In this document: piece by piece, positions 7,923 to 17,333 of the stretch
Layout: each line of letters opens with the position of its first letter
Position numbering within the stretch: the stretch's first letter is position 1
DNA from: Chara braunii
Taxonomy: Eukaryota > Streptophyta > Charophyceae > Charales > Characeae
Direction: 5' to 3'
Length of the DNA stretch: 26,130 nucleotides
NCBI GenBank assembly: GCA_003427395.1
Contig: BFEA01000008.1
Coordinates: 2,545,065 to 2,571,194, forward strand
Translations under genes and position numbers: made by a program
The notes under the pieces: model-generated
Database searches by the model: none
What the model saw: the letters and a program-made list of their open reading frames with translations, nothing else
Told to the model about the DNA's origin: nothing

Positions 7923-9184
7923 TGTGACGAACTAGCTTCTGTAATGCGCGACTTTCTGCGCGAAGTGCTAAGCGGGGTCCCACGTCGATTGGACGGGTTG
8001 ATGGAAAATTGCATGTGTGTCCTTGCTTTCTTCGTTGTTTCTTCGTTCGCACACGAGCCCCTGATGACAGTTGGGGACAATTCGGGAATGCACGGGGAAA
8101 AGGGGGTGAAACTTGGTCGGATGGATGCGGAGTACGCGCCAAGTGCGCGATTAATAAACGTTGAAGTCGCTTCTTTTCTTTCGGTTCCCTTCTTTTAATT
8201 TTGTTTTGTTGAACTTTTGGGCGCGCAAACATCGCGTGGGAAGTTCGGTGTCTCTTTTTGAATTTCCTTCTTGAATTTTCGTTTCGAATCTTGGTCAGAG
8301 CCATACGGCCCTCGCAATTTTGATTTTCTTTTTCGGACCTTTTCATCGGCAGGCTAGCTAGGAATTTTGGAATTATGGAATTTCTGTTTTTCGGGGGCGC
8401 TGCTTTGCGTATTCGCGCGCTCTTTCTTGCTGCTGCGCCAGGACCTTGATTGATTGGCGCCTTAATCCTTTTGCAACTGTAATTTTGGGCGCACACTTTT
8501 GTAACTGTATCTTTCTGTTTCTTGCTTCTTATTCTTCTCGCCTCCTTTCTTCCTCTCTCCCCTCCCTTGCTTGGTAGCCGCGTTTGCATGTTCGGATTGA
8601 TGCGTGGAGTTGGGTACGTCCCCCACGCCGCGGCCCGACCGTGCAAACGTAAGCACTCCCTTTCTCTCATCTATCTACGTCCTTGTAATTCCGTGTTCTT
8701 CGCGCATGCATGCACACTATAAATTCCGGCTGCGCGATTAACCTTCTCTCTTAAGAGTTGCTGGAAGCTCGGGGTTGCGCGATTGAGAGGGTCGGCACAC
8801 GAGCGAAGTAAGAGGTGAGTGAAGTGGGAGTCAGGCGACCTGACGAGCTGGTGCCGAATGCGCGGGGTTGACGCGGGCCACGACGGACTGTGGGCGCGGA
8901 GCGAACCTGACGGGCACAGGAGGACTAAGCGGGGTGACGGCTTCATGTGTTGATGCGCGACGACGGACTGTCGGCATCGGGGAGAGAGAGAGAGGAGAGA
9001 GAGTTGAAGTCGAAGATGGACATGGATTTACGCTTTTCTTTTCGGTCCATTTTTTATCTATGTATATAAATTTTGGTGTCGATTACGGGCAACTCGCCCT
9101 TGTCTTTGCGGCCACATACTCGTCCTGTTGTTCGATTTGATTCTCTTTTTTTTTTTATCGATGCACCTTTGCATTTTCGTTTTT
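7923..9184 (+). repeat. 5' LTR (segment shared with the 3' LTR)
   Basis: It begins TGTGACGAAC and matches 17334-18596 along its whole length with scattered substitutions, largely C/T and G/A changes, plus a few small indels. The match ends inside the oligo-T of GCATTTTCGTTTTT. It contains AATAAA at 8153-8158 and a TATA box at 8718. The LTR may be longer than the shared part: if the primer-binding site is the one at 10073, the full 5' LTR would reach about 10060-10072 and the 3' copy is truncated. Confidence 0.85.
8718..8723 (+). promoter_or_regulatory. TATA box of the 5' LTR
   Basis: TATAAA sits after GCATGCATGCAC and is kept in the same place in the 3' LTR (18128-18133). It is the best candidate for the element's core promoter, with transcription expected to start roughly 25-35 bases downstream. 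Confidence 0.55.
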
Positions 9185-9454
9185 GATCGTTTCCCTTCGA
9201 ACCCTCGTGCATAATGAATGAGAATGGGGATTGCATGTTGGTGTGATCAGTAGAATGTGTTGGCTTGTCGAATCTTACGGGTAATCTGGAGCGCACCATT
9301 CGACGTGCCATATGGGCACCTGCAAGTGCGATCCGAATGGAGCGCGACGTATATATGTCCATACCACTCGGACTCGCCAATCGCGTCCTGACTAACACCC
9401 GTAGTCAGCCCATCACTGAAGTAGGAGTCGACGTCAACCGGGATCGGGTTACCC

Positions 9455-9519
9455 ATCACGCGTAAGTGCGCGTAAGTGCGACTTGTTCGCATCTCTCTTA
9501 CGCACTTACGAGCGGTGAT
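9455..9519. repeat. Imperfect inverted repeat in LTR/leader
   Basis: The left arm, ATCACGCGTAAGTGCG and onward, pairs with the right arm, CTTACGCACTTACG followed by GGTGAT, across a short AT-richer loop. The inner GTAAGTGCG unit is itself repeated twice in the left arm. The RNA could fold into a stable stem in the leader. It has no counterpart at the 3' end because that part of the repeat is missing there. Confidence 0.5.
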
Positions 9520-9561
9520 CTCCCCGATTAACTTATCCCCCAAGGCGTGAGTGATGAAAGA

Positions 9562-10131
9562 ATGACGAGCTCACGGAGTTCCGACGTATCTTGGAATTCC
9601 GAGGATTACGAGTCGTATTTTAGGTACCGGGAAATCTGGGAAGAAGAGCAACTCCGATTGCGGGGAAATTTGAGAAACCCGGTGTTCCCCTGCCTCACGG
9701 AAAACGATAGATTTTGCGCTAGGGAATTCCATCTCGCCGTGCGAAGCGACCCACGGATACCCGACTACCCAAACACGTACAACACACAGTATTTCATAAC
9801 CCCCGGCTTCGTCCTTATCACCACTTATTTCCCGCCATACCACCTCCTCCTCCCCTATCATCAGCTTACGGTAGTACCGTGGAATCCCATAGCGCCTTAT
9901 TGGCCCTTTCCCAGTGCTCTATTGCATCTCTGCCCCTGAACTTGGCCACAGAAGATCCCAGTTCCGACCTGGGACTTCAACCCCCACTTTCCCAAAAATC
10001 CTTGGCACACCCCTCTTCGCACTTCCAGCCCCCCATCCCACTCCGATCAGGAAGTCGCATCGGGCGTAAGGTTGGTATCGGAGCCCGACACGTGGCTAAG
10101 TGATAGGGTCTGTAGACCCAATATTGGCTAA
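9562..10131 (+). pseudogene. Possible leader ORF upstream of gag
   Basis: From an ATG at 9562 a frame runs to a TGA at 9937-9939 and then, in the same frame, to TAA at 10129-10131 (190 codons with one internal TGA). The product starts MTSSRSSDVSWNSEDYES and continues through an acidic helix, EIWEEEQLRLR. It then becomes rich in Pro, Tyr and Trp, with TWDFNPHFPKNPW after the TGA. I recognise no family. The acidic, structured-looking start and single TGA interruption resemble the decay of the real genes here. Against it, the frame crosses the best primer-binding site, so part may lie in the LTR. Confidence 0.3.
10073..10085 (+). promoter_or_regulatory. Candidate primer-binding site for initiator tRNA-Met
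   Basis: TGGTATCGGAGCC differs by one base from the TGGTATCAGAGCC that pairs with the 3' end of plant initiator tRNA-Met. Many plant LTR elements use this to start minus-strand DNA synthesis. It lies 154 bases before the gag ATG, a normal leader length. The sequence just upstream does not end in a clear CA; the nearest is at 10058-10059. Confidence 0.5.
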
Positions 10132-10238
10132 GGCGAGGCAATCTAGCTCCACGTAGGCGCCCTTCAGCTGGGGATACACGCCGACGTAGTCCTGTAGTTA
10201 CACGAAGCCGAACGTCCGCCACAAGGCGAGCAGGCGCC

Positions 10239-11141
10239 ATGGCTGCGGCCGCTGCTGCAGCAGCTGCTGCGGTGGTCAACCCCAACCAACAGCCTAACCC
10301 GCCTGCGCTGCCTGCACGAGCCCCTGCGGCTCCACCAGATCTTTATTTATTTGACCCAGCCCACCATCTCGCAGGAGCATGGTTAGCCACGCTTCGAGCT
10401 CAGCGGTATACGAACGATGAAGCTCAGATCAACATCCCCGCGCGGATGGGAGGGGACGCCCATCATTGGTATAGCACTTATGTATGGGTGGATCTCCCCA
10501 CATTCGAGCGGGATTTCATGAACCACTTCGATTATGTTCACCACGAACAAGCACTCTATATGATCAAGGATCGAGTCCAGAAACCACTCGAATCCATTAT
10601 CGAGTATCGGAACAGATTTCATCGAATGTTTGTAAAGACTGAGCGAGGCGAGCAGGTAGGCCGGGACCTGTTCATTGATGGACTACGTAACAGAACGATT
10701 CGGGGGAAGCTACGTAAAAACTTCTCTCCCATTAACCACATGCTGCAACAAATTATGGACGCTTCCGAAGAAATGGAGCGGAAGTTCGCAGCTAGCTTCT
10801 TAGAAAATGAGCATTATAATAGAGAAGGAGACTCGTCAGAACTTGTGAAAGCAAGGGCGGAACTGGCCGCACTGCAAAACAAATTCGAAAACATGGGATT
10901 CGTAGCTGGACCTGTTACGTATGTAGAACAGGTGACATCGAGGACCGCACCATGGGGAGCGACTGTAAACAACCAGATCCCGGTAATGGCGTCCCCAATC
11001 GTTACTCAGCCACCTCCACCGCCACCCACCATCGAGTCACCCGCAAGAGCGAATGAGTCTGCTGCTATCTTGGAGCTAACTAAAACATTGGTTAGTCTAA
11101 TCCAAGAAAGCAAGAAGGAACAGCGAGAGCACAACGCCTGA
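10239..11141 (+). pseudogene. gag: Gag capsid region
   Basis: The ATG at 10239 sits in a good context (GCGCCATGG) and opens a run of ten alanines followed by a Pro/Ala-rich leader. Residues of about 70-165 look like a retrotransposon gag capsid domain: HHWYSTYV, then FERDFMNHF and LESIIEYRNRFHRMF. A helical segment with KARAELAALQNKFENMG and a poly-proline stretch follow. Translation stops at TGA 11139-11141, and the same frame then continues as LEAMMQNM into the zinc knuckle. A CGA arginine codon turned into TGA is the simplest explanation. Gag would form the cytoplasmic particle that packages the element RNA. Confidence 0.8.
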
Positions 11142-12239
11142 TTAGAAGCTATGATGCAGAATATGCGACCCGTTGCGGTGCGAGCACCAATGCAGGGAGG
11201 CATCGCGGCTGCACAAGTTGCAGCGGGGCCAGCCGGGACAGCGGCAAATGCATGTTTTACATGTCATCAACCGGGACACTTGGCCCGAGATTGCCCCCAT
11301 CAGGCCATGCAGCCTCGTGCCGGGGTCGCGCCTGCAGCTGCAGCCCCCATACCTAACGGCCCGGGACGTGTAGGAGCCGTGATGGATGATCAGGGGGGGA
11401 GTAATGGAATGATGATTTTCAGTGAGGAAGCAGCCGAGCTTATCCCGCTGGAGCAGTATGTATCACTAGGATACCCGGGGCTGGGAATGATTGGGACAAT
11501 CCGACCAGAACTCGAGTCCAGAGATGTCGCCGAATGGCGACCTTCGTCGAGCGAAATGGAGACGAGAGGCCCTACCTTTGTTACGGGGGAAATCGATGTC
11601 CTTGATGTCACCCGAGCATTGGATCATCAAATCCCTCTCCCAATCGGCCACCTACTCTCCATTTCGGAACAGGCGAACGAACGTATGATGCAGCATTGCA
11701 AAGCGAACCGGAAGCGATTCGCCCTTGCACGCGCTCAGAAGGCCAAGGCGCCGACTTCGGAGAAAAAGGCGGACGTCGCCCTTGACCCCATCCGAGTCGG
11801 ATTGATACAGAAAGATGAGCACTTTCTTCGGATCAAGCCGATTCCGTGGAAGTCAGCCGAATGTGATATTGAAGTCTGGGGAGTGCCGTATAGTGCGATC
11901 ATAGATTCGAGAGCGGCTGTCCTAGCGATATCACTCCGAGTAGTCGAGAGAGCGGGTAGGAAGAATGATATGATTATGCTAACCGAGAAGGACCATCTCG
12001 TATCGGTTGATGAGGAGAAGATCAAGACAGTAGGACGAATGACGAATGTCGCGTTCCGATTGGGAAAAGTGCATGCTTTAGGAGATGTTGTGGTGCTGGA
12101 TGTGAATACGTATGACGTTTTTTTCGGGCTTCCTGCCTTGGTGGCGCCGCGTGCTAATTTAGACTTCGAATGCCGATCCGTCATTCTCCGAAATACCGGG
12201 GGAAAACCATATGTAATACCCATGAGACTAACTCTTTGA
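11142..12239 (+). pseudogene. Nucleocapsid zinc knuckle and aspartic protease region
   Basis: It is in frame with gag after its TGA. A CX2CX4HX4C knuckle, CFTCHQPGHLARDC, at about 11253-11294 would bind element RNA. A linker of about 200 residues leads to a retroviral-type aspartic protease: AIIDSRAAVLAIS near 11895-11933 and DVFFGLPAL near 12114-12140. The active-site triad should be Asp-Ser/Thr-Gly, but here the third residue is Arg (AGA), which would inactivate the enzyme; one G-to-A change from GGA explains it. The frame ends at TGA 12237-12239 and resumes directly afterward, so this is also an internal break rather than a natural end. Confidence 0.8.
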
Positions 12240-13619
12240 ACGCCGGTTAAGGTAGTACCCCGAATTTCTCCGCAAACAACGGGAGCGCTCTGCATGGTCT
12301 CCTGGAGTGCACCGGTTGACGGAGGCCAATCATCGAATGACGCGGGGAGCGACGACGATGACGATCCAGTCGTTACACGGTTAGTACGGCAGCAGATTCA
12401 CTACCCGGCGCCTCGCACTATTGCGCGTACCATGCATCTAACCACATGGAATGCTCATATGATGATCATGGGAGAACCCCTCGTACAAATTTCGAGGCTG
12501 GTTGATTCCTTGGAACCCCCTCAGACCCTGTACGAAGGCGTATCTCCCCTTTTCCTTCGGTACTGTGACAAACGTTCCTTTTGTGATCTCACTGGCTTAC
12601 CTCGATCCCTGCTTCAGCCCGCAAAAGAGGTTCAGTTGTTGCGTCTGGGAGCCAAAGCAGGTTCTTTGGAACCCCCTCAGCGCACCGAGGCAAGATCCGA
12701 TGAACTCGGGATCCAAATCTCGCCCAAAAGCGTGCCCTGGCGAGACATCTGCGACGGGATAACCCCCGAAGGTCATATAACGATCAGGGAAGAGGAAGCA
12801 CAGATGGTGGCCACTGTGTTTTCTTGGAGATCGGATCACTCTTTTATATCTGCACCGCCTGACACTACTCGGCGTATACACACGAAGCAAGTTAATGTTC
12901 GGATTTTGGATCAAATGTATGAATTGCATGTGCCCCAGTATGTACCTGATGAGATCCATCGGCTGATCGCTGATATTTTAATAGAGTATCAAGGGGCGAT
13001 TAGCATGTCCGATGCCGATATTGGGTTATCTGTGGTCGTTCAGCATGAGATTCAGACCGGGAATTATTCCCCGATCCACTGCAAGCCGTACCGATACTCG
13101 TTGACAGAGCGCAAGACGGCCTTGCAGCGAATCAGGGAATTTGAGGCAAACGGATGGATTGAGCCTGCCACCGGTTCCTGGTTGTTCCCAGTTGTATTGG
13201 TTCCTAAAAAGAACGGGTCGATCCGCATATGCATCGATTATCGAAAGCTAAATGATATTACGATTAAAGATGTGTATCCCCTTCCCCGGATTGATGATCT
13301 GCTTGATGTGATCGGGTGTGCTAACTACTTCAGCAAGTTCGACATTCGGCATGGGTTTCATCATATCTTGGTGAAAGAAGAAGATCGGCCCAAGACCGCC
13401 TTCGTTTTGTTTGAAGGCACGTGGCAGTGGGTTCGGTGCCCGATGGGAATCTGCAATGCGCCTGCCATGTTTCTGAGGGCGATGAACGTGACTTTTCAGA
13501 ATTTCGTCAATAAGACACAGCTGACTCAGGGGATGATTAACTTTTGCGTCATTGTGTATATGGATGACATTCTGGTGTACTCGGACACGTTTCACGGACA
13601 CGCGCAACACATCGAATGA
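12240..13619 (+). pseudogene. pol: Ty3/gypsy reverse transcriptase
   Basis: It continues in the gag frame after the TGA at 12237. A poorly conserved linker of about 270 residues precedes the RT, which starts near 13060 (HCKPYRYSLTERK). Visible motifs are WLFPVVLVPKKNGSIRIC, motif A FSKFDIRHGF, motif B CPMGICNAPAMF and motif C VIVYMDDILVYS, with all catalytic aspartates intact. The RT copies the genomic RNA inside the particle. The piece stops at TGA 13617-13619 after HAQHIE and the next codon picks up TLGALRDAGFKIAL, the RT thumb. A Trp codon (TGG) turned to TGA fits the usual sequence at this point. Confidence 0.88.
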
Positions 13620-14483
13620 ACGTTGGGTGCGTTGAGAGACGCAGGTTTCAAGATTGCGCTGGAAAAGAGCGAGTTTTTCCTCTCGGAAATCTCGTTCTTG
13701 GGGTATGTGGTGACACGAGGAGGCCTGCGGCCGGACTCTCGAAAAGTCGTGGCGGTCAAAGAGGCCCCGGTTCCGACCTCACTGACGCAGGTTCGAGCCT
13801 TCTTGGGCCTGGCCTCATATTACCGGCGGTTCATCAAGGGGTTCGCGGCTATAGCAAGGCCTCTGACAAACCTGCTGCGAAAAGAACAGCCCCTTTATTG
13901 GGATGACGAGTGCGACCAGGCCTTCGGGGCCCTGAAGGATGCTCTCGTCACGACCCCGATTCTGATTCGCCCGGACCCCTCTCGACAGTTTATTCTCATT
14001 ACCGACTGGCAGCCGGAGGCTATCTCGGCCATTTCGGCACAGAAGGGAAACGATGGGAAGGAGCATGTCATCGAGTACGCTTCCTGGACGGTGCCTGACG
14101 AGCGACGAAATAATTCCGCGCCACAAGGAGAATGCTATGCGGTAGTGTGGGGTATCCAGCACTTCCATCCGTATTTGTACGGTCAAAAGTTTATGCTCCT
14201 CACCGACCATGAACCTTTGTTGGCTCTGAAAAAGCTAACCAACTACACGGGCACGATCGGACGATGGGCAGTGCGGTTGCAAGAGTATGAGTTTGACATT
14301 GTTCACCGAAGAACGAAGAGACACGGCAATGCCGACGGACTGACACGTTTGCACCGACCCGGTAAAGTACCAAAGGCGGAAGAAATCACACCGTGGAAGG
14401 ACCCGAACCTCAATAACGGTCCAAAGTACGGAGAAGTCGTGGTCATTCCACGTGGCAAGAAGCCGGTGAAGGGCAATGGGTGA
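13620..14483 (+). pseudogene. pol: RT thumb/connection and RNase H
   Basis: This is the same frame as the RT. The thumb and connection read SEISFLGYVVTRGG and RAFLGLASYYRRFIKGF, classic Ty3/gypsy. RNase H follows: the first Asp in ILITDWQP, Glu in APQGECYAVVWG, Asp in LLTDHEPL and the last Asp in HGNADGLTRL. All four acidic positions appear present. RNase H removes the RNA strand after copying. The frame ends at TGA 14481-14483 after a basic tail. The next ORF begins inside this end (ATGGGTGA), one frame over. No internal stop is seen within the piece itself. Confidence 0.85.
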
Positions 14484-14766
14484 CGGAGGTAATGTCCAAA
14501 ATCCCTCTTTTTCTTCCCCATCCTCTTCTTTCGCCTCCCTTCCTGACAAATTTTGTTGTTTCTGCGAGGCAATCTCTCGAGTCTATTCCGTCCACATGTG
14601 TCCTAAAGGGAGGGGATATGTTGAATGGGTAGACTGTCGGAAATGTGTCGCACGTGCTCATGGTGCGTGCATACAGTATCAGAGTAGTGATAAACCCTGG
14701 TTTTGTCCCTTATGTCACCCTGACAAGATTCCGACGGAAGCCCGATTCCTCGATGCCACGTCGTAA
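14476..14766 (+). pseudogene. PHD-type zinc finger ORF between RNase H and integrase
   Basis: An ATG at 14476 overlaps the preceding stop by eight bases. After a Ser/Pro leader the 96-residue product shows C27-X2-C30, C54-X2-C57, H62-X2-C65 and C77-X2-C80. W75 lies two residues before the seventh ligand (PWFCPLC). That order and tryptophan are the hallmark of a PHD finger, a reader of histone H3 tails. The 23-residue gap after the first pair and the 11-residue gap before the last are slightly outside the usual range. The frame ends at TAA 14764 and goes on, in frame, into integrase, so the finger was probably the N-terminus of an integrase polypeptide. A role in steering integration to chromatin is inference. 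Confidence 0.65.
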
Positions 14767-15114
14767 GGCCCTGACAAAATTCAAAAATTTAGAAGAGCGG
14801 AAGTCTGGACAGATGTCGCCTTGATAGCCACAGTGGTAGGGAACTCCCTCGAAACCTTCTCCAAGGAGGATCGAAGGAGGGCCAATGAAAGAGCACGGGA
14901 TTACCGATGGGTGGACGGACGGTTAGAAAAGCGTAAAACAGACGGCAACTGGGCATGGTTAGTAGTTCCGCACCCGTTTATGTGGTACGACTGGGTACGG
15001 ACAGCCCACGAGGAGACGGCGGCGCATTTTGCCGCTCGTATTACCGAAGCTGCGATTGATAGAAATCAATGGTACTGGTCCAATATCTGGGATGACGTTA
15101 AATTCATCGTCTAA
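14767..15114 (+). pseudogene. pol: Integrase N-terminal (HHCC) region
   Basis: It continues in the PHD frame after TAA 14764. RDYRWVDGRLEKR and AWLVVPHP resemble the segment before the HHCC zinc domain. The histidines of TAHEETAAHFA and, after the next stop, HCQVC form the HHCC site. The TAA at 15112-15114 falls exactly where a glutamine codon (CAA) would be expected before HCQVC, and the earlier TAA can be explained the same way. The domain helps integrase multimerise and grip LTR ends. Confidence 0.7.
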
Positions 15115-15627
15115 CACTGCCAGGTCTGCGCTGCTGACAAGGCCCCAACCCAACCGCCTAGGTCGAGAGTCCCAACGGTGGCTGAACGGCCGTTTCAGAG
15201 GGTTAGTATGGATACTACTGATATAGGGGTGCCCCCCGGACCGAATAGTTGCGACTGTTCAATTCTGCTGGTTTTCGTTGACCACTTTTCTAAGTGGATC
15301 GAGGCCTACCCCTGCAAGACACGACAAGCCGTGGAAATCGCGCGGTACGTCAACCGTTTTCGAGGCATGCACCAGGACACCGAAGAGATCCTGACCGACA
15401 ATGGGGTCGAATTTAGAGGAGAAGTCGAGAGGAACCTGGTCATACACGGTGTCTCCATACGGCACACGGCCCCGCACATGTCCCAGTCTAACGGATTAGT
15501 GGAAAACGCGAATAGGGTGATAAAAACGACCTTGCGGTGGAATTACGTGACCCCCGACCCTGGCCTGATATTGTCGACCACATCTTGGCGATCCATCGCA
15601 GAACGCCCCACGAATCGACGGGCCTAA
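15115..15627 (+). pseudogene. pol: Integrase catalytic core (DDE)
   Basis: It is in frame with the HHCC part across the TAA at 15112. The acidic triad is visible: the first Asp in VSMDTTDIG, the second in EILTDNGVEFRG and the Glu in QSNGLVENANR, 34 residues after the second Asp (one fewer than the usual 35 by my count). FVDHFSKWIEAYP is the typical strand between. True integrase sequence in this frame stops being convincing near 15545, where the reading moves to another frame. The rest, to TGA 15625-15627, is out-of-frame read-through. Function: cutting and joining of LTR ends to target DNA. Confidence 0.85.
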
Positions 15628-16180
15628 GCCCCTTCCAGTTGCGGACCAATAGTGTTGCGTGTGTGTCGATATCGAGCCTCCCCGACGAATCAGGTCTCAA
15701 ACGACGCCTTACAAGGGCCACCGCTCGGGACAAAGCCAAAAGGCACCTGGAACTTATGGAGCGGTCCCTACCTAGACTGGCCCGGAAGCGACAACGGTCC
15801 ACCAATTGGCCCATGGCCGACAGGTCCGGAGTTACGAGGCCTGGAACGGGAATGCGGGTCCCAGGACCCAGTATAAGTTAGGGGACATCGTGCAGGTAAG
15901 GAAATGTGCGCGCCAGGGTAAACTAGCGCCACGATTCTTCGGACAGTATCGAGTGATTGAACTCGGACCCAACGGCGTGGACACCGTGCGCCTNGCTCCN
16001 GAGGTTTCCGNCAGTCNATCGGCTCGCCCGATCACACGCCACGTGTCCTATCTCCGTCTTCTTCCCTCTGTTCCGTCTCCTTCTCCATCAACCTCTGTCG
16101 ACGACGACTCTATCTCCGCTGCATCTCCTTCTCCTTCTCAATCTCTGTTGGATACGCCGTCACCATCGCCGTCGCCATGA
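15546..16180 (+). pseudogene. pol: Integrase C-terminal region, two frameshifts
   Basis: From about 15546 the protein continues as RDPRPWPDIVDHILAIHRR and ESTGLSPFQLR in a new frame. Near 15805 it shifts again to read VRSYEAWNGNAGPRTQYKLG, then DIVQVRKCARQGKLAPRFF with a GQYRVIELG variant of the GPY/F module that ends gypsy integrases. Four single N bases (15994, 16000, 16011, 16017) fall in this module. A Ser/Pro-rich tail (SPSPS repeats and DDDS) closes the protein at TGA 16178-16180, whose TGA is shared with the ATG of the next ORF (ATGA). No chromodomain is seen. The two shifts are ordinary decay, or assembly error given the N bases. Confidence 0.75.
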
Positions 16181-17166
16181 GCTTTATGGAGGAGAGAGCT
16201 CTAAGTGAAGAAGTGTTGGTAGCACGTGGGAATTTGACACTGCGGCAGGTATATCATCCTCGTCTTAGTCCGGACCTTCAGCGGCTTGCGCAATTCTTCT
16301 GCTCGAGGGGCGTCTACGAGGCAGCAGAGATCCACGTCGACGGGAGGGCTGACGCGATCATATTGGCCGAAGCTGTCGGGTTGCGGCAGCGAGCATCTGC
16401 GGGCGTCGGCCGGATAACGGTGGTAGTTAATTTCAGTGGAGATCTCACGGCGATCCCCCCCTGCCGACACACGAGAATCAAGGTGGCGTTGCTGTTGTGG
16501 GTGCACAATCTTCAGAACGAGTGGACCCAGCTCCTGGCGCACCAAGGGGACGTGATCACACCAATCCGAGCGATCGAATACAACGGCCTTTGGCTGGATC
16601 GACGTGACCTGCCGACGCAATTACCCCCTCTCATCCCCTTCCATCCCCGATGAGCTCCTTCCCGATCTCTACTTTCGAGCTTCCTTCTTCCTCCCCCACC
16701 TTTTGGCAATCTGATCTTCATCCCCGCCTCTCCTTCTGCATTCCCCCGCGACACTTTTCGTCATTACTTCTCCATCCGTCTCTCTGTCACAGTCCATCCC
16801 CATTCATCCTCCCAGCGTGCTTCCCCTGAGTTCCCTCTCCATGTACTTCTTTTTAGCGTAGGATGGCGTCGTATCAACGCCATAGAGGTTTATTGCCTCA
16901 TCACGGGGTTAATCCCCGCATGCGCCGACTGCGATCGCTTTCGCGCGGCGCTTCTTAGAACCTTCACCACTCTCTATCCCGACTACCTCGCTTCTCTCCC
17001 CACTACTGGCCGCCGATTTCCCCGCTTCCATAGAATCGTCCATCATTGGAGCCTTCTGGAAACGGACGATGAGCTGGAACGTTTCCTCCCGCCTATCCCA
17101 ACTCATCCCCCATCAACACCTTTGCCTGCCTATCGTCTTCCTTTTCCTCTTCCCCACGTCGAGTGA
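16177..17166 (+). pseudogene. Unknown ORF after integrase, one in-frame TGA
   Basis: The ATG at 16177 overlaps the integrase stop in a four-base ATGA. The frame runs to TGA 16651-16653 and then, without any shift, on to TGA 17164-17166: 329 codons with one interruption, probably an arginine CGA turned to TGA. The first part is well-structured looking (EEVLVARGNLTLRQVYHP, YEAAEIHVDGRADAI, TVVVNFSGDLTAIPP, RIKVALLLWVHNLQNEW). The second part includes HVLLFSVGWRRINAIEVYC, a CADC pair and a Pro-rich end. There is no signal peptide or obvious membrane segment, so an envelope protein is unlikely despite the env-like position. I do not recognise the family. Confidence 0.5.
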
Positions 17167-17333
17167 CAACGACCAGGATACGACTGTCGCGCAGCATGAC
17201 TTCCACACTCGTTCGCACGGTATGCGGCAGAAAAGAAGATCAATCATCCACGGCCAATCAATTGAAGATGATCGACACGTCAGCTAGCAAGCAGGAGCTT
17301 GCTTACCTTTGGAACCCCACTGGGCGTCACATA
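17167..17333. other. Pre-LTR region; no clear polypurine tract next to the 3' LTR
   Basis: A purine run GCAGAAAAGAAGA lies at about 17227-17239, nearly 100 bases before the shared repeat starts, whereas a polypurine tract normally touches the LTR. There is also a perfect hairpin (AGCAAGC, loop AGGA, GCTTGCT) at 17286-17303. A perfect 16-base palindrome, CGTCACATATGTGACG (17325-17340), straddles the repeat start. The true LTR could begin upstream if the 5' copy has lost its first bases. Confidence 0.4.

Noticed and set aside
11735-12295. 186-codon minus-strand open frame in the protease region
   Set aside because: It lies opposite a frame with clear protease and zinc-knuckle motifs; no motif of its own.
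16177-17166. Envelope gene
   Set aside because: The position after integrase suggested env, but there is no signal peptide, no membrane anchor and no cleavage-site-like motif.
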